Positions 12,546 to 25,049 of a stretch of 64,000 nucleotides of DNA are shown here, piece by piece; the first letter of the stretch is position 1, and every line of letters starts with the position of its first letter. The notes under the pieces were generated by a model. That model was not told where the DNA came from. It saw only the letters and a program-made list of their open reading frames with translations, and did no database searches. The translations under genes and the position numbers were made by a program. Origin of the DNA: Hyperoodon ampullatus (Eukaryota; Chordata; Mammalia; Artiodactyla; Ziphiidae); assembly GCA_949752795.1 (NCBI GenBank), contig OX457071.1, positions 23,978,800-24,042,799 on the forward strand. Direction: 5' to 3'.

Positions 12546-15500
12546 CATGACATCCCAGCTTTCAGAAAAGCAAATGGTAGCCTCTCTTGTTTGTATATGT
12601 ATCAAAATGCTAAATATTGGAAATGGGCCTTAAGAACAACTAAAGATGGATGTTATTGGCTGTGACTGCTATTACTTTTCTTAATGTACAAATGTTCCTT
12701 TTTATTTCTTTTTTAGACTCTTACACATATTGTGGCAGTCAACTACATATTTTGTTACTTGGGGCTGTCCGAAGATTTCACCCAGAATACAGAGATACTG
12801 TATGACAGCTAAGATAAAGTCAGAGTATTATCAGATGAAATGAGTAAAGGTTTACATAAGATACCTCTAATAATATTAAGGCTATGGAGGATAAAATTAT
12901 GTAGAGTTGTTTAATTCTGGAGTATTTTTATCAGCAATTGAATGGGGATCCAAAAATAAATGAGCAATTCTGATTTTACCCACATTCAGTATCATGCAAG
13001 ATCTTAGCTTTTAGTTCCTTATGCTTCTCATCTTCAGTTTCTTAAACTTCCAGAGAGTATCAGTAATCCCAACTGTGATGGTAGCCTAGACCTTATCATG
13101 AGAAGCAACTGAGCTTTTTTGGAAATACTAAAACTCTCTGGTTATTAAACAGTTTTTCCAAATTATAAATTGAGTTACTTATACTGAATCTATTACTTGA
13201 CCTTATCAAGCTATTAAATGCTGTTTACAGCCTTTTCTGTTGTATCCATGTGTCCCTATCTCACCTGTCTTTACTACCCTCCCTCACTTTTTTGGTATAG
13301 TATAGTATATCACTTACTAAACTCTTTTGACAGGGTTTTCAACAACTCCCTGTACTACTCTGTCTGTTTCCATGCCTTACAAAACCCCAACGCTGGCTTA
13401 ATCCAACCATTTTCTTTCCAAACCTAAACCCAGGCTGCTTTCCGCAACTGTAGAAAATCATAAAGCTATGAAGTTGATTTCCTTTAAAAATTATGGTTTC
13501 CAAACAGCTGAACACACAGTACAACTTAGCTATCCTTATTCTGCTAGATTATCTATGAGATATACCACTTATTTCAAAATGTTTCATTTTCTTTTCATAT
13601 CTGTAAGTTGTTTCCTGAATCTTATATTCTTTTTTTGTGAAACAGAGTTGATAACACTGACTTTAGAGTTAATCATAAAAAGGTATTTGCAAGATTTTAT
13701 ACACAGCAGCATTTTTAAGGGGGGGTACTGAATTTACAATCCAGGATAAAGTCTTAATAAGTGCACTGGAGATGAAGATGAGACTCTTGGGGGTTAGGAT
13801 GGATGCACTTAGTTATACAAACATAGAGATATTTCTGATTAAGAAGACAATGGGAAGTATGAACGGTGAGGGTAAAAGAGAGGTGACTTTAGAAGCAGGT
13901 AGGAGCTAAGCATTCCAAGGATGTTTGGAAATTACCTTTTTGATTAGATTAAGAAAATATTAATAATAATAATATCTAATTTTGAATTTTAAACATTTGT
14001 GTGTCTACCTGATGTCAGATTATTAAACAAGGTAAGAAGCAAAAAATAAGAATTTAACATCAGAAAGTCCTACATTCCTAGACTTGCAGCCTAACATCAT
14101 CATGACCTTGGAACCACATTACTTAAACTCTGAGAATCAAAGAAGGAAAAGGAAGTGAATATGTGTTAGGTACTCTTAAAGGTCATACGACCTTTAGTTA
14201 ATTTGACCTAATGTCTGAACATCAACTGAAGTAGAGCTAGGAAGAGTGAAAAGTATATTAAAGCTTAATTTTTAGGTCTGTTAAGAAATACACACATGCT
14301 ATTAGTTTACATAAAACTTATGCCTTTATTATGTATGTCATAGGGAGAAAATAATGAATAATTGTCCATTATCTTTAAAGCCAAGAAAACTAAAATAAAG
14401 GAATAGCCTGTAGCAAGTCAAGAATATCCTATTTGTTTATTAAGGCTTTCAAGAGGTAAAAAATATTTTGAAAAAGTAAAATCTATAATAAGCATGTAAA
14501 CAGGTAAATAAGTAACAAATTCATTGTCCTTCCTTTCATGCAGTTTATTAGTTTGCGTTTTTGTTGCTTGACAAACAAATGCAAACTAATTGTGCTGTGA
14601 AATCAAAGTGACAGTTTCAGTTATCTTACTTGGTTTCTTGACTCTTTTTTGCTTTAGGAGAAACTGATGCAATGCAGCTTAAAAATCATTAAAAATTCTT
14701 AATTTACTTAAGTGGTAATCACTTTTATAATTTTTAACAGATAGAATGCCATAAAAATAATCCTAATAATCTTAATCTTAATGAAGAATTTGAAAAATTG
14801 TTTAAAAGACTAATTCAGAGTTACAGACTTTTGAGAAGAGAAATGGTTATATAGTGGACAACTGACATACACAGGTTATGATCCCAAGTGACTTGTTTTC
14901 AAAGGTCACAACATTAACTACGACTTTAATTGCAAGTAATTTCCTTGCATCAGTCCTTCAGAAACTTTTATCAGGCCCTGGTGTCCTGCCAAAAAACAAC
15001 TGCCTGTACGCTTGAAACAAATAGTATTTTTTTTTCAATTTGTTCTCCTTTCTTTCTCTTTCTCTCTTTCTTCACCCCACTTTCTCTCCAGTTACACCAA
15101 TAATTTATTTAGGCAGTTTCTTACACACTGGCCAATCAAAAATCTGTTACCTTTGTGGAGGTAGAGAGGTAAAATAGCTGAGTAGGCCCACATTGTCTCT
15201 AGCATACTTTAGTATAATATACTTATTTAAAATATGTTAAATGACTCATCTTTACTTGTGCTAGTAGACATTTTGTGTACTTATTATATACTGAAAATTA
15301 TCAGTTATTCTGAAGTGAGACCTTGTGACATTGTTTTGAAAAGTGCATGTATCATTCTTTTTTATTCTTTGGTTATGAACTCATGGCTACTTTTACATCT
15401 ACTTTATTATCATGAAAGAAATCCCTTTAAAAGACCTTTCACCTCTTGGACTGCTCTTCTTTATTTCAATACTGGAGTTGTTTATTATTGCTGAGATTTT

Positions 15501-17329
15501 TTTTTGACGTCTTTTCACTATTAGAAGTTAGAGCAATTGGTAATTTAAAAATTTTTTTCTATGATATTTGATATTTGATTTCCCAAGTTCCAGTCAGGCT
15601 TCATGTGCACTTGCTTAATTCTTCAAAACTGCTGGATGGGGTAACTACTTTGGATCAATTTTTCTGACAGTTCCATTTCATCGACCTCAAAACTTCTCAA
15701 AAATGACAATCATCTTAAAATTAAAGCATTACAGTTTTCTGCTTATAATTACTATAGGCATTTAAATATTATAACTCAACTTAACACTGCAAAATGATAC
15801 ATGGATTTGCTTTGACCATAAGAAAATATGATCATCTACTTCCATGGAGCTGAGCTTTTAAATATATCCTGAAAATTTTACTTCTTACATTCATTTTACA
15901 TTGAAATAACTCTTCTATTTTATGTCATCATTGCTGAACAATGCCAGTAGGTTGTTTTGTGTTTGTTTTTTGTTTGTTTGTTTGCTTCTTGGTCAGTAAA
16001 TAACAACCAGGACAATGTACCAACTTCATCAGGTCTTTGCATTATATTTATGTATCAAGGACATGCAAATAATTCACATTTGAGCAATAGAAATTTTAAA
16101 TGTTCAACTAAATGAGATAATAAACAATTCCCGTTCCTGGAATAATCTAGTGGACAATGAAATAAACAGAAACTATTAGCCACTGCTTGATACTTTCAGC
16201 TTCTATACAATTTAAAGAAATTAATTTTTTGTGCATTAATATTGCCATATATCCCAGTAGGTTATATCATTCAGCAGCTCAGTATTTTAAAATAAATATA
16301 CCACTTTCCAGTTGCTGAGAGGTTTCTAGAGGAGTCTTTTCAGGATGAGATATATATAATATTTAGCTCATTTTCAATATCTGATTAGGATAATTAAACC
16401 CAAGGGCTTAGGACTCTATATTGTAGGTAACCAAAATAGGTCACATTATCTTTGTATTTCCATGTGCATACACTCAGTGAAGGTAGGCTTACTATAAAAA
16501 TATCAAACTGGAAGCCTCCCTCCACCACCAAAAAATATTTTTTATCAATTTACACCATATATAAAAGCATAAAGAATTGTTTATATCCTCACATCATTTG
16601 CTGTACTGGATAATGTGAATATTTTAAATTTAATAATAGTGAAAATTAATAAGTTTAATCTTAGTGTGTAATTACCTGAATATCAGGGAGTTAACCATCT
16701 TCTTATGTATAGTAATCATGGCTATGGCTTCCATAAATTGGCATTTTATGCATTTTGGTCATTTTTCTATTAATTTTTCCATCTAACTCACCTGTGGCAG
16801 CTCTGAAAAATAGAAGTATTATTATAACTTATTTGGCAGTCAAAATATGACAAGTTGTGAACTGTCCTAAGTCTATTTGCTGTCTTTTAAAAACCCTACT
16901 TTTTGTAAGTATTCATGGATTCAGTGTAAAAATATAAATGTGTTTCTTTAATACATGGTACTGTGCACCTTGCTGGGGACTGTATATATGATTTTTCTAA
17001 AGCCTATCTCTCAAAATAATTTTTGAATTCCAAAACACATTTGGCAAACATGAGTTCAGGTAAGAGAATTAATTAAGCCCATTAAAAATTCAGAAGCAAA
17101 TGTTAACTTTATAAAATATTTTCCTGGCATTGATGGAAATTTTAATTTTTGTTTCTTTTTTGACTTAATATGGATGTTAGTAAATCTTAGTAAAATATTT
17201 TCTAATACAAACTATTTTATTCATTACTAAAGCAAGTCAAACTTGGTTAGGATTTTTAAAATCTTTGAATTGAAGTATTTATACACAAATACATGTATAG
17301 GTGTTTATATTTTAAACTCTTGATTGAAG
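12546..17329. other. AT-rich intergenic DNA, nothing recognised as a gene
   Basis: No exon or confident repeat is visible. Small low-complexity tracts occur at 15048-15075 (pyrimidine-rich) and 15955-15984 (TTTG-like). The plus-strand frames near 13468-13731 and 15234-15494 are AT-rich and show no known domain. A hairpin at 14547-14590 is listed separately. Confidence 0.5.
14547..14590. repeat. Imperfect inverted repeat (hairpin)
   Basis: The left arm begins attagtttgcg and the right arm ends tgcaaactaat, with a short loop around gcttg. The outer 10 bp pair perfectly, then a G/A difference and a 2-nt length difference interrupt the inner stem. It could be a small fold-back element or chance. 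Confidence 0.7.
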
Positions 17330-17680
17330 TTGAGATGTAAGTGGATAGCTCATTAATTTTGACAAGCTAAAAATACATAACTTGCACCCAGATTATGAAA
17401 CAGAATATCACCATAGTACTAGTGCCCCAGAAGTCCACCTTTGCCCACTTCTAGACAATAGCCACCCTGCTAACCCTGTCTTCTAATAGCAAAAAGTTTT
17501 GGTAATGCTTATGTTATTAAATATGATACTGTAACTTCTACCCTCTCGTATGTATGTTTATTACATTTCATGCTTTTGCGATTCATCTGTTCTCACATGT
17601 ATAATTAGAATATGTTCATTTCCATCACTATGTAGTAATTTATTGTGGAGCCCACTGTGTGAAAATACAATGAATTTTAT
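17330..17680 (-). mobile_element. Degraded old LINE-1 (L1M-type) fragment
   Basis: Phrases such as cccagaagtccacctttgccc and gatgattcat-like text followed by tcatttccatcactatgtagtaa resemble the antisense of an old L1 3' region. Divergence is high and no reading frame survives. The assignment is by recognition only. Confidence 0.45.
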
Positions 17681-17955
17681 TGGAAAATATTTTGGGAGAA
17701 TCTGTGAAAGCTGAAGATATGCATATTCTATAACTGTGAAATTCCACTACTAATTATATACCAAACAGAAATGTACTCGTGTTCAATGGAATGTATATTT
17801 TGAAATTGGACATTGTAAAATAGCTGTATTTTTAAGTACCACATAAAAATTCATCAAGATCTGTTTGTAGTATCTCCTTTTGTTTAGATTTAATTACTAA
17901 AATTATGTTGATTTTGTTAAATACATTAAGGAAATATGTATATTTTTTAAATTTA

Positions 17956-17975
17956 CTCTCTCTCTCTCTCTCTCT
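17956..17975. repeat. (CT)n microsatellite
   Basis: About ten CT units run without a break and are followed by a degenerate pyrimidine stretch to 17982. Confidence 0.95.
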
Positions 17976-17984
17976 TTCTCTTCA

Positions 17985-18206
17985 ACTGGACCAAATACCA
18001 TTCTGATTTTGTGTTGCTTGAAAGTTTGATAGAGTTCATGTGTGAAAATATCTGGGACTGGTGCTTATAGAACCTTCTCAATTACTTGCATAGAACTTTT
18101 CCTCTTTTTGTTTTTGCTTCTCCTGATATTAATTTTTGGTATTTTTTCCTAGAAAATCACCAAATTCATCCATGTTTCCATGTTTTTAAACAAGGAAGTA
18201 TTTTCT
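17985..18206 (-). mobile_element. Degraded antisense LINE-1 ORF2 fragment, part 1
   Basis: The phrase gaaagtttgatagagttcatgtgtg followed by tatctgggactggtgct matches the antisense of L1 ORF2 (reverse transcriptase region) in an old, heavily mutated copy. The same element appears to continue at 18576-18830 after an inserted SINE. Confidence 0.65.
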
Positions 18207-18575
18207 TTTTTTTTTTTTCTGGTTATAAATTTATTTCCTTTTAGCTGCATTGGGTCTTCATTGCTGCACGTGGGCTTTCTCTAGTTGAGGCGAACAGGGT
18301 CTACTCTTTTTTTTGGTGTGCGGGCTTCTCATTGTGGTGGCTTCTCTTGTGGAGCACAGGCTCTAGGCGCACAAGTTTCAGTAGCTGTGACACGCGGACT
18401 CAGTAGTTGTGGCTCACAGGCTCTAGAGCACAGGTTCAGTAGTTGTGGCGCACAGGCTTTGTTGCTTCACGGCATGTGGGATCTTCCCAGACCAGGGATC
18501 GAACCTGTCCAATCCTTGTCAGGCGGATTCTTAACCACTGCACCACCAGGGAAGTCCAACAAGGAAGTATTTTCT
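18189..18575 (-). mobile_element. Older, longer CHR-family SINE with 18-bp target-site duplication
   Basis: Reading the minus strand, the element starts at ggacttccctggtggtgcag (plus 18557 downwards). Its body is longer than that of the young copies, with several near-repeats of cagtagttgtggc/cacaggctct. The repeats aacaaggaagtattttct lie at 18189-18206 and 18558-18575. The plus-strand frame covering 18285-18713 is only this SINE read through into flanking L1 debris. It inserted into an older antisense L1. Confidence 0.9.
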
Positions 18576-18830
18576 AATATTGTTTTTTGTTCCTGGATAT
18601 TTCAGATATTTTTTTCCCATTCTCACTTAGAAATTTGTCAATTTTGGCCTTCGTTATTTTCTGATTTAATAAGTAAAGGGGTTATCTATTTTAGTCATAG
18701 TGTGTTTTTTTAACCTATTTCTTTGATTTTTTTATAATTTTATATTGTTTTGCTTTCATAGTAATTCTTTCCTTGGATCTCATATATACTTAACTCTAAC
18801 ATTTTCCAGGTTTGAGGGTTTCGTTATTTC
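18576..18830 (-). mobile_element. Degraded antisense LINE-1 ORF2 fragment, part 2
   Basis: The T-rich text around ttagaaatttgtcaattttgg and the following 200 bases resemble antisense L1 ORF2. It continues the fragment ending at 18206. No open frame of use survives. Confidence 0.5.
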
Positions 18831-19489
18831 TCTGATTATTCCTTTATTTTATCTCCCTCTTCTGTGCCACAATGAACCATGTGTCACTATGGAAATTTCA
18901 TGAAATTGTTACAGCCAGAATTTTAAGCTAGCATATGAAGGACATGGCACTAGAGAGTGAGCTAAACTCAAAGTCAATATTCCATAAATAGGGGGGAAAT
19001 TGTGTGTGTGTGCATGTGTAGATGTATATATGGTCACTGAACCACAATATAACACAATGTGTGTAGGCATATGATATAGACATTAATATCACTATTTTAC
19101 AATAAGGAAATTGATGGTAGAGACATTAGCTAATGTTATTAAGTGTTAGAACCAGGATTTAGACCTACCTGGCAATGTGATTTCATTTCTTTTACCAGAA
19201 TTCATAGTTTAATTCAGAGTTCATTAAAGAGAATCAAACATACTTAAGAAATTATTTTTTTGCTCATAAAGCATGATGTATGGGTACAGAAAAAAGAGTT
19301 ATTTTCCGTACTTAAAGGTCTTAAAATCTATTTGGACTACAAAAGATAAATGTGTGCACCTGAAAATATAAATGTAAATTAATATTTGAATACTAATTTG
19401 CAATAGTGATATAAGATAAACGTAGGAACAGAGTATGGTCAAACTAGATTTAGACTGCAAAGTGGATTTAAATCCTGACTCTTCTATTC
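18831..19489. other. Intergenic DNA, nothing recognised
   Basis: No gene or nameable repeat is visible. A weak MIR-like phrase (gactgcaaagtggatttaaatcctg) occurs near 19451-19475. Confidence 0.45.
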
Positions 19490-19815
19490 ACCTTTTTTTT
19501 CACTTGACAACTGTTTTAGTGCCAGTTATTTGCCAGGCACTTTTCTTGGCACTAGAAGTCAGAAGTGGCTAACAAAGAAAATCTCCTGCTTTTTTACTTT
19601 CTAGTGGGAGGAGAGATGAACAATGAACAAATAAATATATAACATACCAAATGACAGTTGGTGTCATGAAGAAAGATAATGCAGGGTATGTATACAGAGA
19701 TGGCAAGGTTCTATTTTATATAAAGTTAGGAAAGAGACCACTCTGATAGGATGACATTTGCATAAAAACCTGAAGAAGTTTGAGAAACTAGCTGTATCTG
19801 GCAGAAAAGTGTTTT
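19490..19815 (+). mobile_element. Ancient interspersed repeat, left part
   Basis: The series tgccaggcac, tagtgggaggagagatgaacaatg, gaagaaagataatgcagggta, atgacatttgcataaaaacctgaa is a pattern found at many places in mammalian genomes. I recognise it as an old interspersed repeat but am unsure of the family. A MIR at 19816-20070 appears to separate it from its continuation at 20085-20310. Confidence 0.5.
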
Positions 19816-20070
19816 AGGCAGTGGCACTATGATACTTAAGCATTGATACTCTTGACCAGACAGATTGTGTTCAAATTTTGGATCTTTCATTTGCTATATT
19901 ATCTTGGCAAGGTTCATAATTTTCTCTGCATCTATTTCTCCCAAGGGGCAGTACATCTAATGGGTTGCTTAGAGTATTAATTTATTAAGAACTTAAAGCT
20001 CAGTGCCTAGCACTTACTAAGTACTCAGAGATTTAATTGGTTACTATTATTGGTAGAGGAAAACAGCAAG
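19816..20070 (+). mobile_element. MIR SINE (sense)
   Basis: In order the segment contains a degenerate gttcaaattttggatc, ctatattatcttggcaaggtt, ctctgcatctatttctccc, aatgggttgcttagagtatt and cagtgcctagcacttactaagtactc. This is the layout of a mammalian-wide MIR (tRNA-like head, core, LINE2-like tail). It is old and diverged. Confidence 0.65.
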
Positions 20071-20084
20071 AGCCAATAGCCCTA

Positions 20085-20310
20085 AAGCAGGAATGTACTA
20101 TGCCAGGATCAGTAGTGGCAGAAAACTAGTGGCAGAAAATGGGGATGGGAAAGGGAATGGGTTGGAGGAGAGACTAGGAATGAAATCAGAGCTTACAGAG
20201 AAGCAGATCAACCAGAGTCTTGCAAGCCAAGGTAAGGATTTGGATTTAACTTTAAGTATTAAGGAAAGCCACTGGGAAATTTGAAGCAGAAATATGACAT
20301 GATCTCTTCT
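20085..20310 (+). mobile_element. Ancient interspersed repeat, right part
   Basis: The text tggaggagagactaggaatg, gtaaggatttggatttaac, agccactgggaaatttgaagc, tatgacatgatctc matches the 3' part of the old repeat seen at 19490-19815. The plus-strand frame at 20093-20284 lies wholly inside it and is not a gene. Confidence 0.5.
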
Positions 20311-20559
20311 GCTTTATGCATATGTGAATGACTTTCACTATGTCCTGAAAATGCAATGTAGGTTCAACATGTCTAATATCTGTTACCAAAAAATCCATAA
20401 ACTTCAGTTTCTTTATCTCTGATAGGGACATGACATTAGTAGATCTCTGATAGGGCTGTTTAAATGACAGAATCATATTAGTCATGTAAATGAGCCAAAA
20501 GTCAATGTTACTAGGCTTCCTTTGCTGTGGCAATGTTCATGGATCACTGCTTTGGTTAG
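20311..20559. other. Intergenic DNA, nothing recognised
   Basis: The octad tgatagggacatgacattagt is nearly echoed by tgatagggctgtttaaatgac about 30 bp later, a weak local duplication of atctctgataggg. No gene is visible. Confidence 0.45.
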
Positions 20560-21130
20560 TGGTTGCTGAGTCCACCACAAAAGTTAGTGTTCATTAGAAC
20601 AATATCTGAACTCAAATGGGCAGTTCTGTTGTTTTTGCTTAGGGTGTTTCATTCAGTTGTAATCAGATGGTGACTAGGATCTCCAAGATGATACTACTTA
20701 TTTGTTTGGCTCTGAGGCAAGAAGGTCTAGAAACTTAGGAAAACCTGGGATGCTGAGATGACCGGATCTCTTTCCATGTAGTTTCAGGGTCTCTTCCTCT
20801 CCATTTGGCTTTTCCACACACTCTATCCACATGTATCTACAACTGAGAAGCTGAACTTTTTATTGGGCAGCTCAAGGCTCCCAAAAGTGGGAAAGTAGAA
20901 GCTGGCCATGCCTTCTTGAGATTTACTCTCAAAGTTGGCACTGTTACTTCTGCACTCTCTGTGGGCTAGAGTGAGTCTCTCAGGGCCATATCAATTTCAC
21001 TGTGGCGAAAGACCGCAAAAGATTGTGAATACCAGGAACTGTAGTTCATTAGGGGACATTTTGGTTCAAGAGCTACCACAGTCACCATGCACCCCAGGTT
21101 CTCTTTTTTTCAAACAGGCATATCTATAAC
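20560..21130. mobile_element. Probable ancient interspersed repeat
   Basis: The segment ends with gattgtgaataccaggaac, a phrase near attaggggacattttgg, then gagctaccaca, which I recognise as the end of an old, common mammalian repeat. The body is highly diverged. It may be related to the element at 11110-11760. Family not determined. Confidence 0.4.
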
Positions 21131-22876
21131 CTCAGTGTTTCACTAAGCCTATGATTATAAAACACTGGGGAGGAGAATAAATGCCTATGAGTATTTTATC
21201 TTATTTTAATTTATTTTATGTTTGCATAAAAGAATGTGGAAGGCACATTCTTTGTTTTATGATTAGATAAATTCAGAAAAACAGAAGATATGTCAAAAAA
21301 GCTGTTTGATAAATGTATGAAAAATTATTACAAGTGGTTCAGAGAAATGAAAATAAAATCAAAATAATTAAAAATAAGAATACCTTTGCTTCTCGCCTTC
21401 CACTTTATCAAAATGCATGTACATTATGCACCTGTCAGCATCAGTCTGCATGTTAAAGACCATCTGCTTAAAATTATCTTTTACTAGAACTGAAATATAG
21501 TCAGAATTCAGAAGAACAACATGATTATTCTTTTTTATGCTGTATATTAGTTGCAGAAAACTTTAAAGTCAATATATCTTTAATTTGTCAAAATTATTCA
21601 CTAATGCACAGAGATATCTAATTTTAATTTTTCAAGATGCTAACTTTTATTTCCAAGCATAAAATAGCGTCCTGGTTTCCTGAAAGAACGTTTTCACCTT
21701 TATAGAGAGACATCAAACTGGTCTTGTAAGAAAGTGAATGAACCCAGCTTGCCAAATTATTATATCAAATAATAATAGTGAGCCTTTTTATGATCACCCA
21801 CAGTGAGCTGCCTGTGCCTGAGAACAGCTACACATATGTATTCTCTTCCTGGTGGGCTCAAATAAAAGAAAACCGGTATCTGTAATTCTTCATCAGGAGA
21901 CCCTGCTGACTCATCTGATGAAGGAAGGAAATCTGTAAAGGAATGCTGATTCAAAAGGAAAAGTACTCAGTAGGATGTACTATTTTCTTTAAATGTCAGG
22001 AGAGGGCCATTTATTTTTCTTGTGGACCAATATGAGAGAATGGGAGCAAATGGTGACTAATCTGGATGTTCTATTTTTACCACAAAAATTAGATTTGTTT
22101 GCTGACATATTTCAGTAAAGTCATTTTGTTCTGAATGCTAAAATGCTGATATCTTGAAAAAAGAAGTCCTACAGTTATTATAATATAGTAGTAATATTAG
22201 TAAGAACTCTCCATTTCTTTATAGCATAATTTATAATGGAAAAAATAAGTTTTAACCCATATAAAACTCTTAACCCATCTCCTGACTTCTGGGAACTCCA
22301 ATTGTAATAGCCTAATCATTGTAAACGTTAGACAGTTTCTTCATTTCTACTTTATAACCATCCCATAGTGTCATGCTTCTGAGCTTCATACCACTTTTGG
22401 GTTTGAAATCTCCCTATTTGTGAGTTTGTTTCTCACTCGATAAAATATTCATATCAAATAAAGTTCTCTGAATTTTCTTTTAAGTGCATATGGGAAAATG
22501 GTATATTCCCTATTACTATATAATAAAGTGGAAATAAGGAAACATTGATGTGACTTAATACAGCAATACATGCAAAAAACATAGCTGAAATAGGTGAGTA
22601 GATGTAGAGGCCAGGCTTACAGGTCAAGCAGAGCATCAGAGGTATAGATGAGAGTCTTTGACACCTTTATTGAACCTGATGTGCAGATCCATGAAGAGCC
22701 TCGGCCCCTACTGGTATGACACTACTGTTTTCACTGTGTTATGAGCCACATTTACTGAGATATCCAGCTGTCTTATCTGAGGTGCCCAGATGTATTAAGG
22801 GCTCCTGATGCAGTATATATCCCCATCTGTTTTAAGATGTTTTCTTCAAAGAATCTGCAAAGAGATTCCTCTCCTT
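21131..22876. other. AT-rich intergenic DNA, nothing recognised
   Basis: No exon, RNA gene or nameable repeat is visible. The short minus-strand frames at 21760-21954 and 22454-22636 show no known domain. Confidence 0.5.
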
Positions 22877-22877
22877 A

Positions 22878-22910
<33 letters not shown>

Positions 22911-22940
22911 GTCTCTCTGTGTGTGTCTGTGTGTGTGTGT
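22877..22940. repeat. Compound microsatellite (CT)n-(CTGT)-(GT)n
   Basis: A CT run (22877-22902) changes through mixed CTGTCTCT units to a GT run (22919-22940). The gradient suggests a CT array that acquired and spread a C-to-G change. Confidence 0.95.
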
Positions 22941-24456
22941 TTTGTTTTGTTTTTGCTTTTAATTCAGCTGGAAGGATTTTTTTAAGTGGTAGCTAGAGCC
23001 AAGGAAAACTTCTGAACTCTCAAAGGGATACTGTTGCTCAAACTTTCTCTTGACCTAAATCATGTGTACCCCTCACTCCAGCTCTGTCCCTAATTGTTAA
23101 GCCAGAGAGAATTTCCCCAAGGTGGAGGAGGGAGAGCTGTATGAATCCGTAGATTCAAAGATGTAATTAAATTTAGCTAAGCTCACAGAGTCTGTGATAC
23201 AATTGTTATATTCAGGAGTTTCTTTCATACATACCCACACAGAGACATGCCCTTCATAAGGTACATAAGCCCACCTGTGTCCCAGGTGGGTGAAGTTATC
23301 TCAAAGAGCTTCTCCATTTGATATACAGATTAATTTTTTTCTTGTAACTTCTCCCACTATAAGTAAGATCCATGAGGAAATGATTTTTGTCACCTTTTTT
23401 TTCATTGCTGTCACTCCAGAACTTAAAACAATGCTTGATGCATGATAGTTTCTCCATAGTTATTAATTGAATGGATTGATAAATAAATGTCTCAAAATTG
23501 AGCTTAACATAGTGCATTATTGGGGTGTAGAAGGAATGTAGAGAGAGCAAATTCTATGAACTGAGTATCAGAAAATGTTTTCAAAAGCAGTTATTAGAGC
23601 TTGTTTGGCCCCTTAACATATATCTAAAACTCACGTTTACTGTTTTCTGATTACTTATATGCGTTTATTCCACTAATTGTTGAAAAATGTCTTGTGTTTG
23701 AATTTCTCAAACATCTGATATCTCATAAATATTGACTATTCAAGTATATCCTGCACTAGAGAATGTCATCAATATTAACCTTTATTCAAAATGCAAAGTG
23801 CTTGAAAATTGTATTTCACTCTTTCACCTCTCCAATTCTACTCCATATGAACTGCCCACTCATGTTTTCTGTAGCTGGATTCTTGTTAAATACACTGTTA
23901 ATCCAAGAGTCCCAGTCCTTAAGCTGAGAGCCTCTAACCCTTTAACTGAACCTGGTCTAAATTCAGAAAGAACCTCATTGACTATTGATGGCACTGCTCT
24001 GTGAGTGGAGAGCGGGGGCGGATATTGGCTTGTTAAACCCTGTGAAATTTTAATTGGTGGAATTTTGTGTCATATTTGGGATATATTTCAGAGAAGGGTA
24101 ATCTCCACAGAATCTATGTTCAGCATTGTCATTTTACCTGTAAATGCAACCTTCAAAGTAGTGTTTTTTCAACTACCTCCCTATAAGGCCTATTTATCAT
24201 GCTATATAAATATGTGAATTTATCAGTAAAGACTTTACTGCTTATACTCATTCTAATTGCTGCTTTATTCATAGACCTCAAAGATTTGAAGAATACTGAT
24301 AATATTACTATACCCACTAGCCTAATTGCTGAGAGGCATATAAAATGATTCATACCTTTGTGGATTTTTACTGCATAGTTTCTACTTTTATGCCATGTCC
24401 TTCCACTCAAAAGGAAGGAAGATGGAAAATGGTGTATAAATCCAAAATAATTGCTT
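22941..24456. other. Intergenic DNA, nothing recognised
   Basis: No gene is visible. Two adjacent plus-strand frames (23732-24004 and 24005-24217) abut but have no recognisable domains, no shared frame and no splice evidence. A small inverted repeat with arms ccacctg(tg)/(ca)caggtgg surrounds tcc near 23271-23290. Confidence 0.45.
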
Positions 24457-24523
24457 ATGTATATGCATACACACATATATGTATATTTGTATACACACAC
24501 ACATATATATATATATATATATG
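24457..24523. repeat. Mixed TA/CA microsatellite
   Basis: Degenerate tatg/catac units lead into a CA run (24493-24503) and a TA run (24504-24522). The minus-strand frame across it gives only a Tyr/Ile/Cys/Val-rich repeat peptide. Confidence 0.9.
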
Positions 24524-25049
24524 AAAGCACACACATATTTCTTTGTAGACGACTTATCTATCATTGTAGAGGTTAATTCTTAATGTTTTATGCTAGAGTC
24601 ACTCTCTTTTAACTTTTTAAACTCTGTTCGAATGGAGACTCAAAGCCATAAGAAATCAAAATTCATTATATATTTTTCAGATTTCAGTTAATAATCCACT
24701 CTAATATGCATTGGGCTGTCAGTTTTAATCTGAACCTCTTCAGGTGTGGAGAAATAAAAATTATTGGAAATGAAATATCGCAAAGTGTAATTTCAGTTGA
24801 TATTCAGTTCTTTCCTTTTGAATGGATTTTGAAAAGAGTCTGAGTTATAAACAATTTTATATAACTAATAAGTGATTAACAGGTGTTAAAAATAAAGCAA
24901 GCATAAAGTTTTTAAGTAAATAAGAAGTGAACAATTTGACATAAAGTACTATTTCTTATTTTCCAATATTGCTTTTATTTGCATTTTTTTAAATGCTGGA
25001 ACTTTTCCTATGGAAATTGTTGCCTATTTATTGGGAACATAATTTTTAA
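24524..25049. other. AT-rich intergenic DNA, nothing recognised
   Basis: No gene, RNA gene or nameable repeat is visible. Confidence 0.5.

Noticed and set aside
12220..12605. Overlapping frames of 83-119 codons on both strands
   Set aside because: They read the SINE and its A or T run in several frames. The same peptide fragments recur at every SINE copy, which marks a repeat and not a gene.
18285..18713. 142-codon plus-strand frame rich in Gly, Cys and Ser
   Set aside because: The first two-thirds is the antisense of the long SINE variant; the end is L1 debris.
23732..24217. Two abutting plus-strand frames as a two-exon gene
   Set aside because: No domain, no convincing splice sites, and the codon content is not protein-like.
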